NCBI RefSeq assembly: GCF_028858725.1
Contig: NC_084767.1
Location: forward strand, 19,049,895-19,113,894
Length of the DNA stretch: 64,000 nucleotides
Direction: 5' to 3'
DNA from: Colius striatus
Lineage: Eukaryota; Chordata; Aves; Coliiformes; Coliidae
Positions within the stretch are counted from its first letter, which is position 1; each line of letters opens with the position of its first letter. The notes under the pieces are model-generated. The model was given only the letters and a program-made list of their open reading frames with translations, was not told the DNA's origin and made no database searches. Positions 43,001 through 55,080 of this stretch are shown one piece after another. The translations under genes and the position numbers were made by a program.

Positions 43001-45186
43001 TCCCAGGTCTTTGTAGACAACAGAGCTGCTCACACGTCAGCTTCAGTCCCCCTTTTTTGTCCCGTCTCTTCAGAAAGGGCAAAGAAATAGGGAAGCCTGG
43101 GAGGTGACAGGACAACTCCCTACTCTCCTTTTCTCTCTCAGGGTACAAAACCAGTAGAGGAAGGTTCATTACTCCATCAGCTGTTCCTGTATCAGCCACA
43201 AAGCACCCATGCTGGCATTTGGCACAAATCCCACAGAGGAATGACTGACTCTCAAAGGGCCGAGCATCGTAATACAATAAAGCCATAATATACTTAAATT
43301 GTCATTTTCTGCACCTACTATAACACCAAGTTAAGACTGAGTCAGGTAAGACAGAGAAGTCTCAACGTACTCCTGTTATGAATAACCAAGCCTGAGCCAG
43401 AAGAGGGAAGTAAAGTTAATTTCTGTTGTTTAGCAAAACAGAGTTTCAACTTTGCCTTCACAAGTTTGTGAATTCCTATTTGCTTCATCTTGCAATACCA
43501 AAACTACTTTCAAGAACACGAGGCTTCCTTAGCTAGATCAATGAATTATATTTTCAACATCATCCGAAAGTCAAGCCCTGATGTCCTACGGTTCAGACAA
43601 CAACAAAAACAACAGTTCAGTGCCAACTGAAATCAGAGCTTTGCTATCCACTGCAAACACAAATTTGTTTCTCACACAAATATCAACTTAGCAAACTTCA
43701 GCCCAGTTCAATCTCATACTCTCATCCTTTTGAGTTCTCCATAACAGCCGGTTTTTATAATTTGCATAGTGCAAAGATGGAGCATCGTGAACACAATACT
43801 TTTACATGCAATCTTTTCATGTCCACACAGGCTAACCAAAGCATATTCTAATACTGCTTCTCAACAATATTCTGCAGTTTAATTGGGCAGAAACTTAACA
43901 ACTAAATTCCTGTGCCTACATGTTCTTCTCTTTAAACTTCAAAGCTAGGACAATTGGTGTTTAAATTTTGTTAAGCAGTAGTTATTCAGATATCCAACAT
44001 TAATCTAGCTATTATAGTTCAACTTCCTCAAGTTAATTTATGTTCATAAAACACACCATTACATTTGAGTGTTAAGAACTCTATGGCATTAGGATTAAGA
44101 AAGGATCCACTTCACAGAAATTCTCAGTATGTTCTGTGTAAGATTTGACTAGCAGACAATGTTTTAATGAGTTTCCATCTAAACTGAAAGACTGAAAAGG
44201 CAAAAGGGAAAAGCCACATGTATTTTAAGGTTCACATCCTTATCCTATCTTAACAGAACTATAGAAAAAAAAAACGAGAAAAAAAAAAGCTTATCGCAGG
44301 TTTAACTGCCATTTCCTCTAGCCTTATTGAAAGATCATCTGTCTGCACCATCTCACAAGACATTTATCTTGGACTTCCTGTCCTAACCAAAGTTCATGCA
44401 TTCTGCTGCATAATATTCCTAAAATGAACACCAGGGTTTGAAAAAAATTCTGCCACTATATAAATCACGTAGGTATTCTGTAACTGCTTGCAGGAGTAAG
44501 GTCTCTTCCACACAATAATGCTGTATAAATACCAATAGCATCCTTCCTGCTTCCCCTTGCTCTTTCAAGCACGGCTTATTTTCTAAGTACAGCTTTTATT
44601 TGATGCATTTTCACAACACAAGCACCAGTAATAAAATATTTTAAGTCTATTAATACATCCTGTGTCCAGCTCTCCTAAGTAAGAGAAAAATGCAATTTTT
44701 TAAATTGGAGAGTACAGTATGGGTGTGATTCCTAGTGCTTGGTACAGGGCAGATGCCCAAATCAGCTCCCATCTGTGCCATGCTCCTGCCCCACACCACT
44801 CTCCTGCTCCTGCCAACACAGACATTTATTGGAGCCTGTTAAGTTGAATTAAGGAAATCTGTGCAGGCTCAAAATATGTATTTTGGTGGTAGGGTTAAAC
44901 AAAGTTAATTTTGTATCCTTGATGGCTCCCAAACCACTCATATCAGCACTAGAGAGTTGAAAAAGCAGCATCTTTAAAACAAAAAACTTCCAAACAAAAA
45001 AATAAATCCACAAAAGTCTTATTAAACTACTGCCCATTTTTTGTATCACAGTGTCATAGATGGCCTCTGTCTACAACAGCAGACAAGAAGTGTGGTTATG
45101 ACTGACTAAAGAGCAGGAGGATGCTGGAGAGCAAGTCAGTAGTAGTCAGAGTCCAGGAACGGCTCCATTTTGTGATTTAACTCTTA

Positions 45187-45254
45187 AGAAACATGGGACA
45201 AGACTCAACGTATGCTACAGAAACATGGGACAAGACTCAATGTATGCTACAGAA
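45187..45254. repeat. 32-bp tandem duplication
   Basis: Two adjacent copies of a 32-bp unit beginning AGAAACATGGGACAAGACTC, at 45187-45218 and 45219-45250, differ at one base (CAACG versus CAATG). The first four bases of a third copy follow. The near-identity suggests a recent slippage or duplication. Confidence 0.93.
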
Positions 45255-48200
45255 TGAATGAGTAGCACAAAGTGAATGATGTTTCCAGACTGTTACAGGA
45301 CAGTTGGAACAAAGGGAGGGGAAGCACCAAAAAGTCAACTTGAGTTCATGCACAACAGCATGGCAGTACCTTTTCAAAAGTGACAGCCTGAACTCACATA
45401 GCACCAAAGGTTCCCATTAGCAGTTATGGTATTTCCAGGGTTGCTTTACATTTTGAAAACTGGAAGGATCATAGACTTCTTAAAGTCCACACTTTTGAGT
45501 ATTACAAAAGAGAGAATAAGAATTTTAACTCCAGTTCTCAGTTTTCAGCCCTAATTTGTATGCAAAAAAAATATCAACCCTGTCAAAAATCTGCTATTAA
45601 TACTTGAATGATAAGACAGCTGAGACCTGGGTTACCTTGTGATAACTTAAAACTTTCTTTTGAAATCAAAATGCACTGATGAGAGGGCACATTAGTTAAA
45701 CTTTGGAAAAAAACACAACGGGAGAGTATTTAAGATTTGCAGACCAGGTAAAAAAAGTTTGGAAGTGAAAGGAGGGAAACAGATCTATCTACACAGGTAA
45801 GCTGAAATTCAGTAGGAAAGCCACAGCTTTGATGTGCAGTGCTTCCAAACAAACACTAGTTAAAAAAAGTTGTAAAGTTTTAATCTTTCATCATACCTAC
45901 TGTAATTCCTATAAGCAGATTGAAAAACATTAACATTTCAGCAGCCACTGAGTACCAAGACATTTAGTATAGTATCAATTACTTCAGGAAAACAGTTGAT
46001 AAATATTAATTTAACTATACAAACCCTTTTAAGAAAATGACATGACCTTTATTCCCCTCTAATGATGTCAAGATATCGGTTTCGGGTTTTTTCCCCAAAG
46101 TTCTCACAGCTTTTTCTCACTTTTCTGGATGTGGTCTTAGAACAAAAGTCAAGCTGTTCACACGTCTATCAGATTTAAGCACAGAAAGAGATTGAACCAC
46201 CAAAGACATCCCAGATAGAAGATGCCTTGCATGATTCCCACCTCCCAGGGATCCTGTATCTCAGGCAGGGCCATCATGAATGAAACAATGCTTTTGTGGT
46301 CACTCTCCTGTGCAACTCACTGTCATCTAGAGGCCTGTGCAGTTAAACCAGAGTCATGATATTTATAAATTATCGTGAAGTATCATCCACAGAAAAAATG
46401 TAAAGAGTTTTTGGTCTACAAAAAACTTAACTTCTGCTTTTGATAAACTACCAAAAGCACTGTGCAAGCTGGTTTTGAATTGCTCTTCCTAACATATTCT
46501 TAAATATAAGCTAAAAGACTCGACAGACATGAAACTGCAAAACACAGAATTATTAGCAACAGACATAATTTAAAGCCAGTGAGACGCAATGACTCTCACC
46601 ACTGGAGAAAAGTTACGTTTTTTCTCATATAAAGTTAATAAGAAACACAAGCAAACTTCAGAACTCTTGTAAAAATTCAGCTGAAATTCAAAACAATGCA
46701 ATAGGCCAGTTCAGCTCATACTAAGACTTTCAGTGCATCAGTTTGTTGCAAAGCGTAAATCTAATCATGTCTGTTAACCGATAAAACTGCTTTTGAGTGC
46801 TACAGAAAATACACTGCAAGAAATACTTCTGATTGCTAAAGCCTCCAGGGATATGGTGGACAAAGTAACTTCAATTAAACAAATTGGTAGCTTTTCTTAG
46901 GCATCTGGCACAGACTGCAACTCTTCATTGTTGACTTAATTCTATCAAGTACAGATTAACTTTTAAAGTACGATTAATTATTTACACATAATAATTTAAT
47001 AAATTAAGATGTATAATGGATTACAATAAATTGTATAACTACAAAGTACACTCCTGCAACCAAGAAATCATCCCATTATACCATACAATGAGATCCAAAA
47101 TTCATACTCCTCTTAACCAGAAGCAAAGTTTAACCCACACTCATTTTTTACCATCTTTAGTTTTTGAAGCTGTTAGTAAATCATGACCAAATGTATTTTA
47201 ACATTCCACTGAACAAATACAGACTGGTGTGTGCTGTGTATGGAGTAAGGCAGTGCCATGCAGCCCATGCAAGCCCCTACTATCACCAGTGCTTCCCCTC
47301 TCCCCACCTATGCCCTGCCATGCATGTTGCACTGTTTCCCTGCATCAGCAGAGCAAACGGCAACTGGATTATCACAAAACCACCAACCAAACAAGCAAAA
47401 AAATCAACACAAGTTCTTTGGGACAATTAGGTATGTGAAGAGGACACCCGGAAAACATCTCTAAATGCCAATACAACATGGATCTTGCTTCATGGGGCCA
47501 TAAAAGAGATCAACTTTTTACTTAAAGATAAAACTGGAGAAAAAAAATAAGAAAAAAGTTGGGGTTTAGATGACTATTGGTGACTAACAAATCTAAGCTC
47601 AACACACTTGTTAAAACTCTTTCCTAAGAATGTGTCACAGTACAAACTTCTTTCTTGTTTTTCTTTTTTCCTAATTAAATATAATTGTTGCAGATACTTT
47701 GGCAGAGGTAATCATTGCTCCAGGAAAAGCCTTTTCACCCTTCATCTTGTAAAGGCTACCTACATCATCGTTTTCACTGTGTCAGATCTACGTTTTAACA
47801 TGATGCTAATTCATCCTATCAGCATTACAAGGATAACATTTAATATAGGGGTTCCAAAACTCAGCCATCAATTTAAAACTGTACATCAAGCAGGTACAGT
47901 GGTCGTGCTGCTTTCCCCCTACACCCAACGTGCAGTAGCTACCTCCAGCACAAGTCACTGACATATAAACCACATGCCACACAGAAGGTTTAATGGTAAA
48001 CAAACAGAAAACCCACTCACCCAAATATGTAAAAATGTACTCAAAACACACAAACAAAACTATCAGTAAGCTCTTTTCCATACAGGGCCACCCAGTGCAT
48101 CAATAAAAGACATCAGATAGGAAAAGCATCAGTCTATTTTCTCTCATCTTGGCCAATCGTTATGCTTTGAGGCTCTTGAACTTATAAGAACAAAATAATA

Positions 48201-49619
48201 TTAAAACATCCTTGTAAAAACAATTATAGCATCTTCCATTAGGTTACTATTCTTATTTATGCCAAATGACAGTAAAATTTGCTACATTAAAGTTACATGT
48301 TCCTCCATTAAGTCCTCCTTTAACTCATTTTTTTTCTGAAATTTTATTCTTAATGGCTCCATTTTTCAGACTTTAAACAAGTAATTTTTAAGTTATCTTT
48401 AAATACAGAAATGCTTATGCTAATAGTGATGGAACACTGGAAAATGAGACTGGCAGATTTCCGATTTTTTTTCCCCAGAAACTCTTGCTACTCCTCTGCC
48501 CACAAAATACATAACATCACACGAACACTGAATTCCCATTTTGATGTCACTTTTTTGCTTTGATTTATCCTCCTCTACAGGAAAAATAATCCACGAGTTG
48601 CTCTACAGTCAAACTATACAAAGAGAACTGTGGACTCTTATCTCCTCATCCTACTCATTTTAATTATTTGTGCACATCAAAGCCTGATTAAAACCTTTTA
48701 AGTACTTTCATCACCGAAAACTCTTTAACATCTTTCGGAAATTAAATTAAATATAGGAAAAAAAAACCAAAAAAAACCCATGTGAGTGTACAAATGTATA
48801 CAATTATGATCAGCTATTGACATTTTATAGTAATGTTAGCATAAATGGTGACATAGATGGAAGTAGACATTTAGTATTTGGGAGCATAATTTACAGAAAA
48901 AACACTGCAGACAACCAATATAAATATTAAATGAAAAACAGACACCTGCAATAGGATCACACTAACACTCAGGGAAGTGCACTCTACATTTCTGACTGTT
49001 CTACACATTCCTGTGGCACAAGAGGGAAAAAAGCACAGAATGGACCCTGGCTGCCAGCGTGAACACAGCTATCACAACGTGATTCCAGATTTTCTGATGC
49101 TGGAGGACGTGTTACACTAACATTGCCTTATATGGCTGCAGGGCAGTTGCACATTACTCTATGAGTATGTGCCTATCTATGGGTAGGTGCCTACTACCTC
49201 AGCATCTACATACTATATGCAGCTAGAGCAACAAAAATACCTGCTCTATTCTCACATTTATTTGGTTTCTGCATTTGAAACACTTCCATTGCTCATGTCA
49301 CCGCCTGATCACAGATGTCAATTCAGCTCTCAAAGATTCACATATTCCTATCATCCTTCAATGAAAAAAGCAGGAAAGAAGGACAGTTCAATGGTGTGAA
49401 ACTTCATCTGGAATCAGAAAAACTGTTGGGTAAAGTATCTAATATGTAGCACTTTACCTCAATGAAAACTTTGAATCTGAGTTAAGGACAAGTTCAAACA
49501 ATTTCTCCTGTCTGAAGAGTCCTGAAGTCTGAAGAGATCACTGGTTGGAAACATGATTTCCCAAAAGTTTGGTTCTAAAGTTTAAACATATTATTATTTT
49601 TTCCTTAAAACTGGAAAAT

Positions 49620-49679
49620 GTATGTAAGCAAGGCAACGTATGTAAGCAAGGCAACGTATGTAAGCAAGGCAACGTATGT
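49620..49679. repeat. 18-bp minisatellite, 3.3 copies
   Basis: The unit GTATGTAAGCAAGGCAAC occurs three times without a mismatch (49620-49637, 49638-49655, 49656-49673) and is followed by a partial fourth copy. Perfect identity suggests a young array that may vary in copy number. Confidence 0.95.
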
Positions 49680-52600
49680 TCCAACAGCAGTGAGATAGCA
49701 AGTACTCACCTCCATTTCTAGTAGACTACAAAGTCACAGTGTACCAAAACCTAGGTGCCTTCTAATTTTAACACTATGTGCAGTAAAAATTAGTTTTAAA
49801 AGCATTAAATTTAGGGTGTAACACATTCCCTGTCTCTTCCCAGATTCAGCAGTCATCCCTAAGACCTTCCAGAGGGACACAGACTTTTCCAGGGCTCACT
49901 CTGTCACTCCACGATTAAACTATTATTCTGGCCCATTGTCTACTATGTCTAGTCTTTGTGCCCCCAACGTAGTAATGTGAACAAATAGCAAGAACCTGCT
50001 GTGAGGCTTCTAACATCTATACACAGGGAGAGGCTGGGAATGATAAAACTGTCCTGAAAAATATGATTGTTGCAGGTTTACAACATTAGTAAAAGCACAC
50101 TGTATTTAATTGTAAAAACACAGAAAGCAACATGTTCAAGTAAATTATCAGTAAATGTTAATGACATAAAAACTTAGACAAACTGTAAAAAAGAGAGAAT
50201 AACAGGACTGTGAGCTGCCTAGTGAGGTATTGTTGGGACTGAGTACCATAGCTCAACAAAAAAGTGCAGGAAAATTTTTCTTAATGAGCTGTTAACAGAA
50301 GAAAATTAGTTCAAGACTTCAGGGCAAGAACTTCTCTTATTCCATGTTTGTACAGTACTGAGCAGAAGGAAGGAGGGTTTTTTTCTTTTTTTTTTTTCCT
50401 GTTGGTACCTAGTGCTCCTGCCAGTTAATAACTCGGGTTTTCCATTCATCAGCAAGAATTAATTAATCAAGTAAGAACAAGAGACATGACAACTTCAAGA
50501 ACTACAAGCTAATGCACTTGGGGAGAAAATATAGCTCACTGCAAGAGGAAAAAGGGAGGTCTAAAACAAAACTGGAGAAAGAAACTTGGAAAGTAGTAGG
50601 AATTTGAGAGCCTGAGGAGATGGCAGACACCAAATCAGACACAAGCGCATAAGGCAAACAATATCACAGCCACAGGGAAAATGGAATTTTGGATGGCATG
50701 TATGAAGCTGGCACCAAACCAGACAAGGAAGCAAGCCATGCTATACACTGCAGCTATGTGCTGTGCTAGGCACCTCTACAAAAGTCATAGATAACATCAG
50801 ATTTTCATTTCAAGGAGCACCAATACATTCAAAATGGGAAAACTTAATTCAACAGGAACGTGCACATCTAGTTCAAGTATCTAAAAGGAGAATAAATCTG
50901 GATTCCCACAGGAGAGAGACAGCAAGAGAACAGTACTACTTTAAAAATTCAAGCTGACTAATCTTAAGAGAAAGCGGGAGCCTTGTGCAGTTTTATTTCC
51001 TAAGCAGTGACAGAACCCCTATCATTTCCCAAGCTGGAGAGCATCTCATTAGTCATTAGTAACTGCAGAGAAAGAACAATCCTGAAAAAGAACAACTGCC
51101 AGGTAAGTTCTTTCATCTTTAGTTTTGCAATTCTATGAGCCTGATTCCTTATTTTAACACAGCAATATATTTTACATAAATCTAACCCTGCTCTATCTAA
51201 CCGTAATCTGTTAAAGCCTCCTGACTCGTTTCCAGACCGTCCCTCTTCATCCTACAGCCTCCGCATCTTCCCAGAGTCTGGGCCGTTCTTTTGTCACTGT
51301 TTAGCAAACATGACATCAACACAGCTTCTTTCTTGACACAAACTCCAAGAAAGACATTAAAATCAAATTCCAAGGAAGACAGGTGGACTCCAGTTATTTC
51401 TCAGCCTCTGTTGAAGAGAACTGTGAGACTACAGTAACATGAGAGAAAGGAAGCATGCCTGTAGAACAAACCACATCTGAATAACAATTCAGAATTATGT
51501 GGCAGAGAACAATTACTGCAGCAGAAAAGAAACCTCAGAGTCACTAAAATCTCAAGACTATTCTTTCATCCTCAGACAAGTAGATCTCAAATATGACACT
51601 GTGTGACCAACTTTCCTCCCAGTTCTAAATACGCATTGCTGCTGGCAGAGATGACCTCCTGAAAGACACTCATATTCTCTCCATACATCCAAAAGGGCCA
51701 AGATCTGCCTATAGGACAGGCACTTATTTCAGGCCTTGGCTCTCAAGGTTCAGCCTCAGGCACAGGTATCACTGGTTAATATTTCTGTCTTCACTAATGG
51801 AGATTTGTGTTGATCTGGAGCAAAGAATAAGGGTAGCACTGATTAAGAAAACCTCACAAAACAAAAGGATGGAAGGGGAGGGATCAGCATAAGATATGAG
51901 CAGTTATGGCAACTCTCACAAGCACTGGGAATATAGAAGGGGACGACAGCACTTTCACCACTACTTGGTCAGAGTTTGCTTCAAAGCTGTGACCTTCTCT
52001 CTTAGTAACACACTAGTCTTTAGTCACATCTCACATCCAGGAGTAACCACAGCGGAAAAATAAAAAAGTGCAGCAGAACATACTTGCCAGCAGCTGTGAG
52101 AGAGAAAAGGAAGAAGGAACTAGCAGGTATGTGCCAACTTATTATCTACCAACTGTAAAGTCATGACAACTTTCTGCTGCAACTATTTATCTACAAAACA
52201 GAACATCATAAACTGTACGGCTTTTGCAGATAAAAATACATGGCATCTTCTCATTAAATAGTTGAGTCATAACCATGCAAAAGCATACATACATTCCAGT
52301 TAACTAAAAAGGCAACCTAGAAATAAATGTTTCACTGAAGTTTTATTACACTTGATATCAAGCTCAGATCATTATAACTGGGAAGAATGCAAAACACTCA
52401 AACATGAACTACTGGTTTTTTGGTTGCTGTGTGCCTTCTTGTACAAAAATCTACCCCAGGGGCTCAGTCTCTCAATGTTTGAGAGATAGAAGAAAAGTCA
52501 TAAACTGAGAACTGCAGTGATGTTTAAAAGAAATAATAAGGACCTGAAACTACTGTTTAGACTAGAGTTAAAATTAACTGTTTTCTTTCATCATTGTTAA

Positions 52601-53512
52601 AACTGTTCAACAGAGGAGGGCTTGCTCTTCTACAAAGTTGAAAATACACTGTATAGCAGTTCAGAAATAACAAAAAATAACATTAGTACATTAATAAAGC
52701 CACTATAGTAATCATGCCAAAAGGCAGTATTTTCTTTCTTGTTATTGACCAACAAGAACTGCGCAATTACTACCATGAGACATTGTATAACTCCATCTAA
52801 TACCCTTCTACAGTACCTATGTGACTGCACATATCACACCTTGCTGAGGCAGAGGACACAACTGCAGCACTGTGAGCTTAATGTTTCTCTCAGAGTAGAT
52901 AGTGACAAATCAAGCCTACAACCACTCCTCCCAAGCACTTGACTAGATCCCATTTTGCAATATCACCCTGGGGCTGCACAACACTCTTGTTCCTGTGGCT
53001 GCAGAGAAGTATTCAGAAGTTTTAAAGGAATGTGAGAAACTAGAAATACACCCATGAGATGTTCAGTAGTAAGAAGGGGACTGGCAATGAGGTTACAAAT
53101 AAAAGCACAGACTTGAGCAGAAGTAGTTAATTTCAAAGGCAACTGATGCTGAGTAAGTGCCTGTTCAGCTCATACAGAGGCAAGTGGGAGGTCTGACTGA
53201 CATCAGTGGAAACACAGTAACATTTTAAAACGTCAGAGCTTTTATAAGTAAATGATCAAACAAGACTGTAACAAGCTGAGAAGACATGCTTGTGAAGTAG
53301 AAGGGCCTACATCTGTGAAGTGAAGCTCCTTCTTCATTAGAACGTCATCTTTTCAGGCCATATATGAGATACAGGTAAAAGCACCCTCAGTTTTCCCTCT
53401 CAATATGAAACTAACCACTTTCTCATTTCAAAAAGTAAATGAAAGACAAAGTAACCGAAAGCACCAAAATCTGTATTACATCTCAACGCTTTCTTGCTTT
53501 GTTTTGTTCACT

Positions 53513-53527
53513 GGGGGGGGGGGGGGG
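53513..53527. repeat. G15 homopolymer
   Basis: A run of about 15 G on the plus strand, followed by CGC and an A8 run. Lengths of such runs are error-prone in assemblies. Confidence 0.9.
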
Positions 53528-54390
53528 CGCAAAAAAAAGCGTACTGGACAGTCCAGGTTCCAGAAATATGAAGCGATGGCTCGTTTGACTCTAAAGTATA
53601 AACCCAGCCCTCAGTAGGATGATGCTTTACATAACCACCATGGAGACACACACAGGGAGGACGTGATCGCATGTCAATAACCCCGAGTCTCCCTTCTCCT
53701 GACCTTCGGCAGCACCTACCCGAAGCCATTTCCTATGACCACCGCAGCACCCTGCCCTGCCTGCTCCATCCCCAGAGCGACATAGGGCCTGAAATGCAGA
53801 GAGTAAAGGGGAAGGAACAAAGCCCTGACGTCAATTACTGGAAAAGGATTAAACCCATCAGCTAAGAGAGGGGAACGTATCGCCCCTGTTAGCACCAAGA
53901 ATCATCTCAAAGCTCTGTTTTCACGGGAACCAACGAGGTTTTGCTTTCTAGTGGCAAAGGCACGATAGAACAGGCCGGTGTAGGAGCAGTGCCCGGTGTA
54001 GATTCCCACTCCCGTTCCCGCCGAGCGTTTAACTCCTCTCGGCGTGTCACTCGCCGCGTACGTTTGCGGGGAAACATCGCGGTCTCGCGGTTTCAAGCGG
54101 CAGAGATGCGCCATGAAACGACCCAACCCCAACCGTCCGGAATCGCAGCCCGGCGGGCCGGGACAGGGCCCGCTCAGGTAACGTTGGCACGGAGAGCCGG
54201 GACGGCTCCAGGCCTGGAAAGCTCCCCGAGAAGTGATCCGAAGGACGGGGAAGAAACCGAGAGGGGTCAGATGGCGGCCGCTAACGAGATTCCGTCCTCG
54301 GGATCCGCAGCGGGGGTGTCGGTCTCGGTGGGCCCAACCCCCCGCCCCGCGGCCGGCCCCAGTGGGTCTCGATCTCCTGCTGCGTCTCAC

Positions 54391-54820
54391 CTCCGTTCGC
54401 CGCTCCGCTAGGCCCGGACCATTTCCTGGCTGTCGCCACCAGCCCGCTGGGCGGGGTGGGGGGAACGGGACGAGGAGGCCCGAGAGAACGGGGGCGTCGC
54501 CGACCGCCCGAGGAGCGCAGAGACAGGCCCGGCCCACGGCGGAGGACGAGGCCCGAGGGAGGGGGAGCGGCTCACAGACGGAAGGCGACGGCAGCTCCCC
54601 AGAGGTCCCGCCGCTCCATCGCGGGACGGAGCCGGGCTAGCGCCGAGGCGAGGTCGGGGAGGGCCGGCGACGTCGGCCTGGGCCGCCCTCGGCGCCTGGG
54701 CCGCCCTCGGCCCCTCGCCCGCTCCGGCCTCCCTCAGCCCGTCCTGCCGGGCCGCGGCTCCTCCCGCAGCCGGGCACTCGCGCTACCCGGCAGCCCCCGC
54801 GCCGCCGCAGCCCCGCCGCC
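54391..54820 (-). other. AFF4: AFF4 non-coding exon 1 (predicted)
   Basis: Human AFF4 begins with a non-coding exon in a CpG island. On the minus strand here the sequence GCGAACGGAG|GTGAGACGCA offers a strong donor with the exon ending at 54391, and exon 2 has only four bases before the ATG. The transcription start is not visible from sequence; about 54600-54820 is a guess, placed just inside the E-box pair. An 18-bp GC-rich unit is duplicated within it at 54676-54711. Confidence 0.5.
54676..54711. repeat. 18-bp tandem duplication in the CpG island
   Basis: The unit GCCTGGGCCGCCCTCGGC occurs twice head to tail (54676-54693 and 54694-54711) with no mismatch. Confidence 0.88.
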
Positions 54821-54823
54821 GCT

Positions 54824-54861
54824 CACGTGACCCAGCCGACGGGGGACTCCGCGAGCACGTG
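54824..54861. promoter_or_regulatory. Pair of CACGTG E-boxes upstream of AFF4
   Basis: CACGTG at 54824-54829 (in GCTCACGTGACC) and again at 54856-54861 (in GAGCACGTGACC). The spacing is 32 bp, about three helical turns. Palindromic CACGTG followed by AC is the kind of site bound by USF, MYC/MAX or TFEB/TFE3. Binding is inferred. Confidence 0.6.
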
Positions 54862-54909
54862 ACCCCGCGGGGCGCGAGGGGGCGTGGCGAGGCTCCGCCC
54901 CCCGCAACG

Positions 54910-54917
54910 GACGTCAC
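54910..54917. promoter_or_regulatory. CRE-like site GACGTCAC
   Basis: GACGTCAC differs from the palindromic CRE (TGACGTCA) by a one-base shift and keeps the core ACGTCA half-site. It lies about 50 bp upstream of the E-boxes relative to AFF4, next to a GC box, which is typical of CREB/ATF-responsive CpG promoters. Confidence 0.45.
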
Positions 54918-55080
54918 GCGGCAGGCGGTGGGCGGGGCCACACGTCCCCTCAGCCCCGCCGCCCCTCACCCGCGGCCGGTTGCAGTCCGCTAAACGCACC
55001 TCTGCGGCGAGCCGCGGGGGGGTTGAGAACAAATGTCCCTTTTCCTGTCCCTCGACGTTCCTCGCGCGGTGTTAAGGGAG

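Larger units (their letters stand above)
53960..55080. promoter_or_regulatory. AFF4: CpG island containing the AFF4 promoter and exon 1
   Basis: Sharp rise in G+C and CpG density compared with the AT-rich flanks, with GC boxes such as GGGCGGGGCC near 54931-54940. It lies at the 5' end expected for AFF4, and a minus-strand splice donor sits inside it. The large overlapping ORFs here on both strands are by-products of the high GC content. Exact edges are estimated by eye. Confidence 0.88.

Noticed and set aside
53902-54830. Long Arg/Pro/Gly-rich ORFs in the CpG island on both strands
   Set aside because: High GC removes stop codons, giving long open frames by chance. None continues into a spliced product, and AFF4 starts in exon 2.
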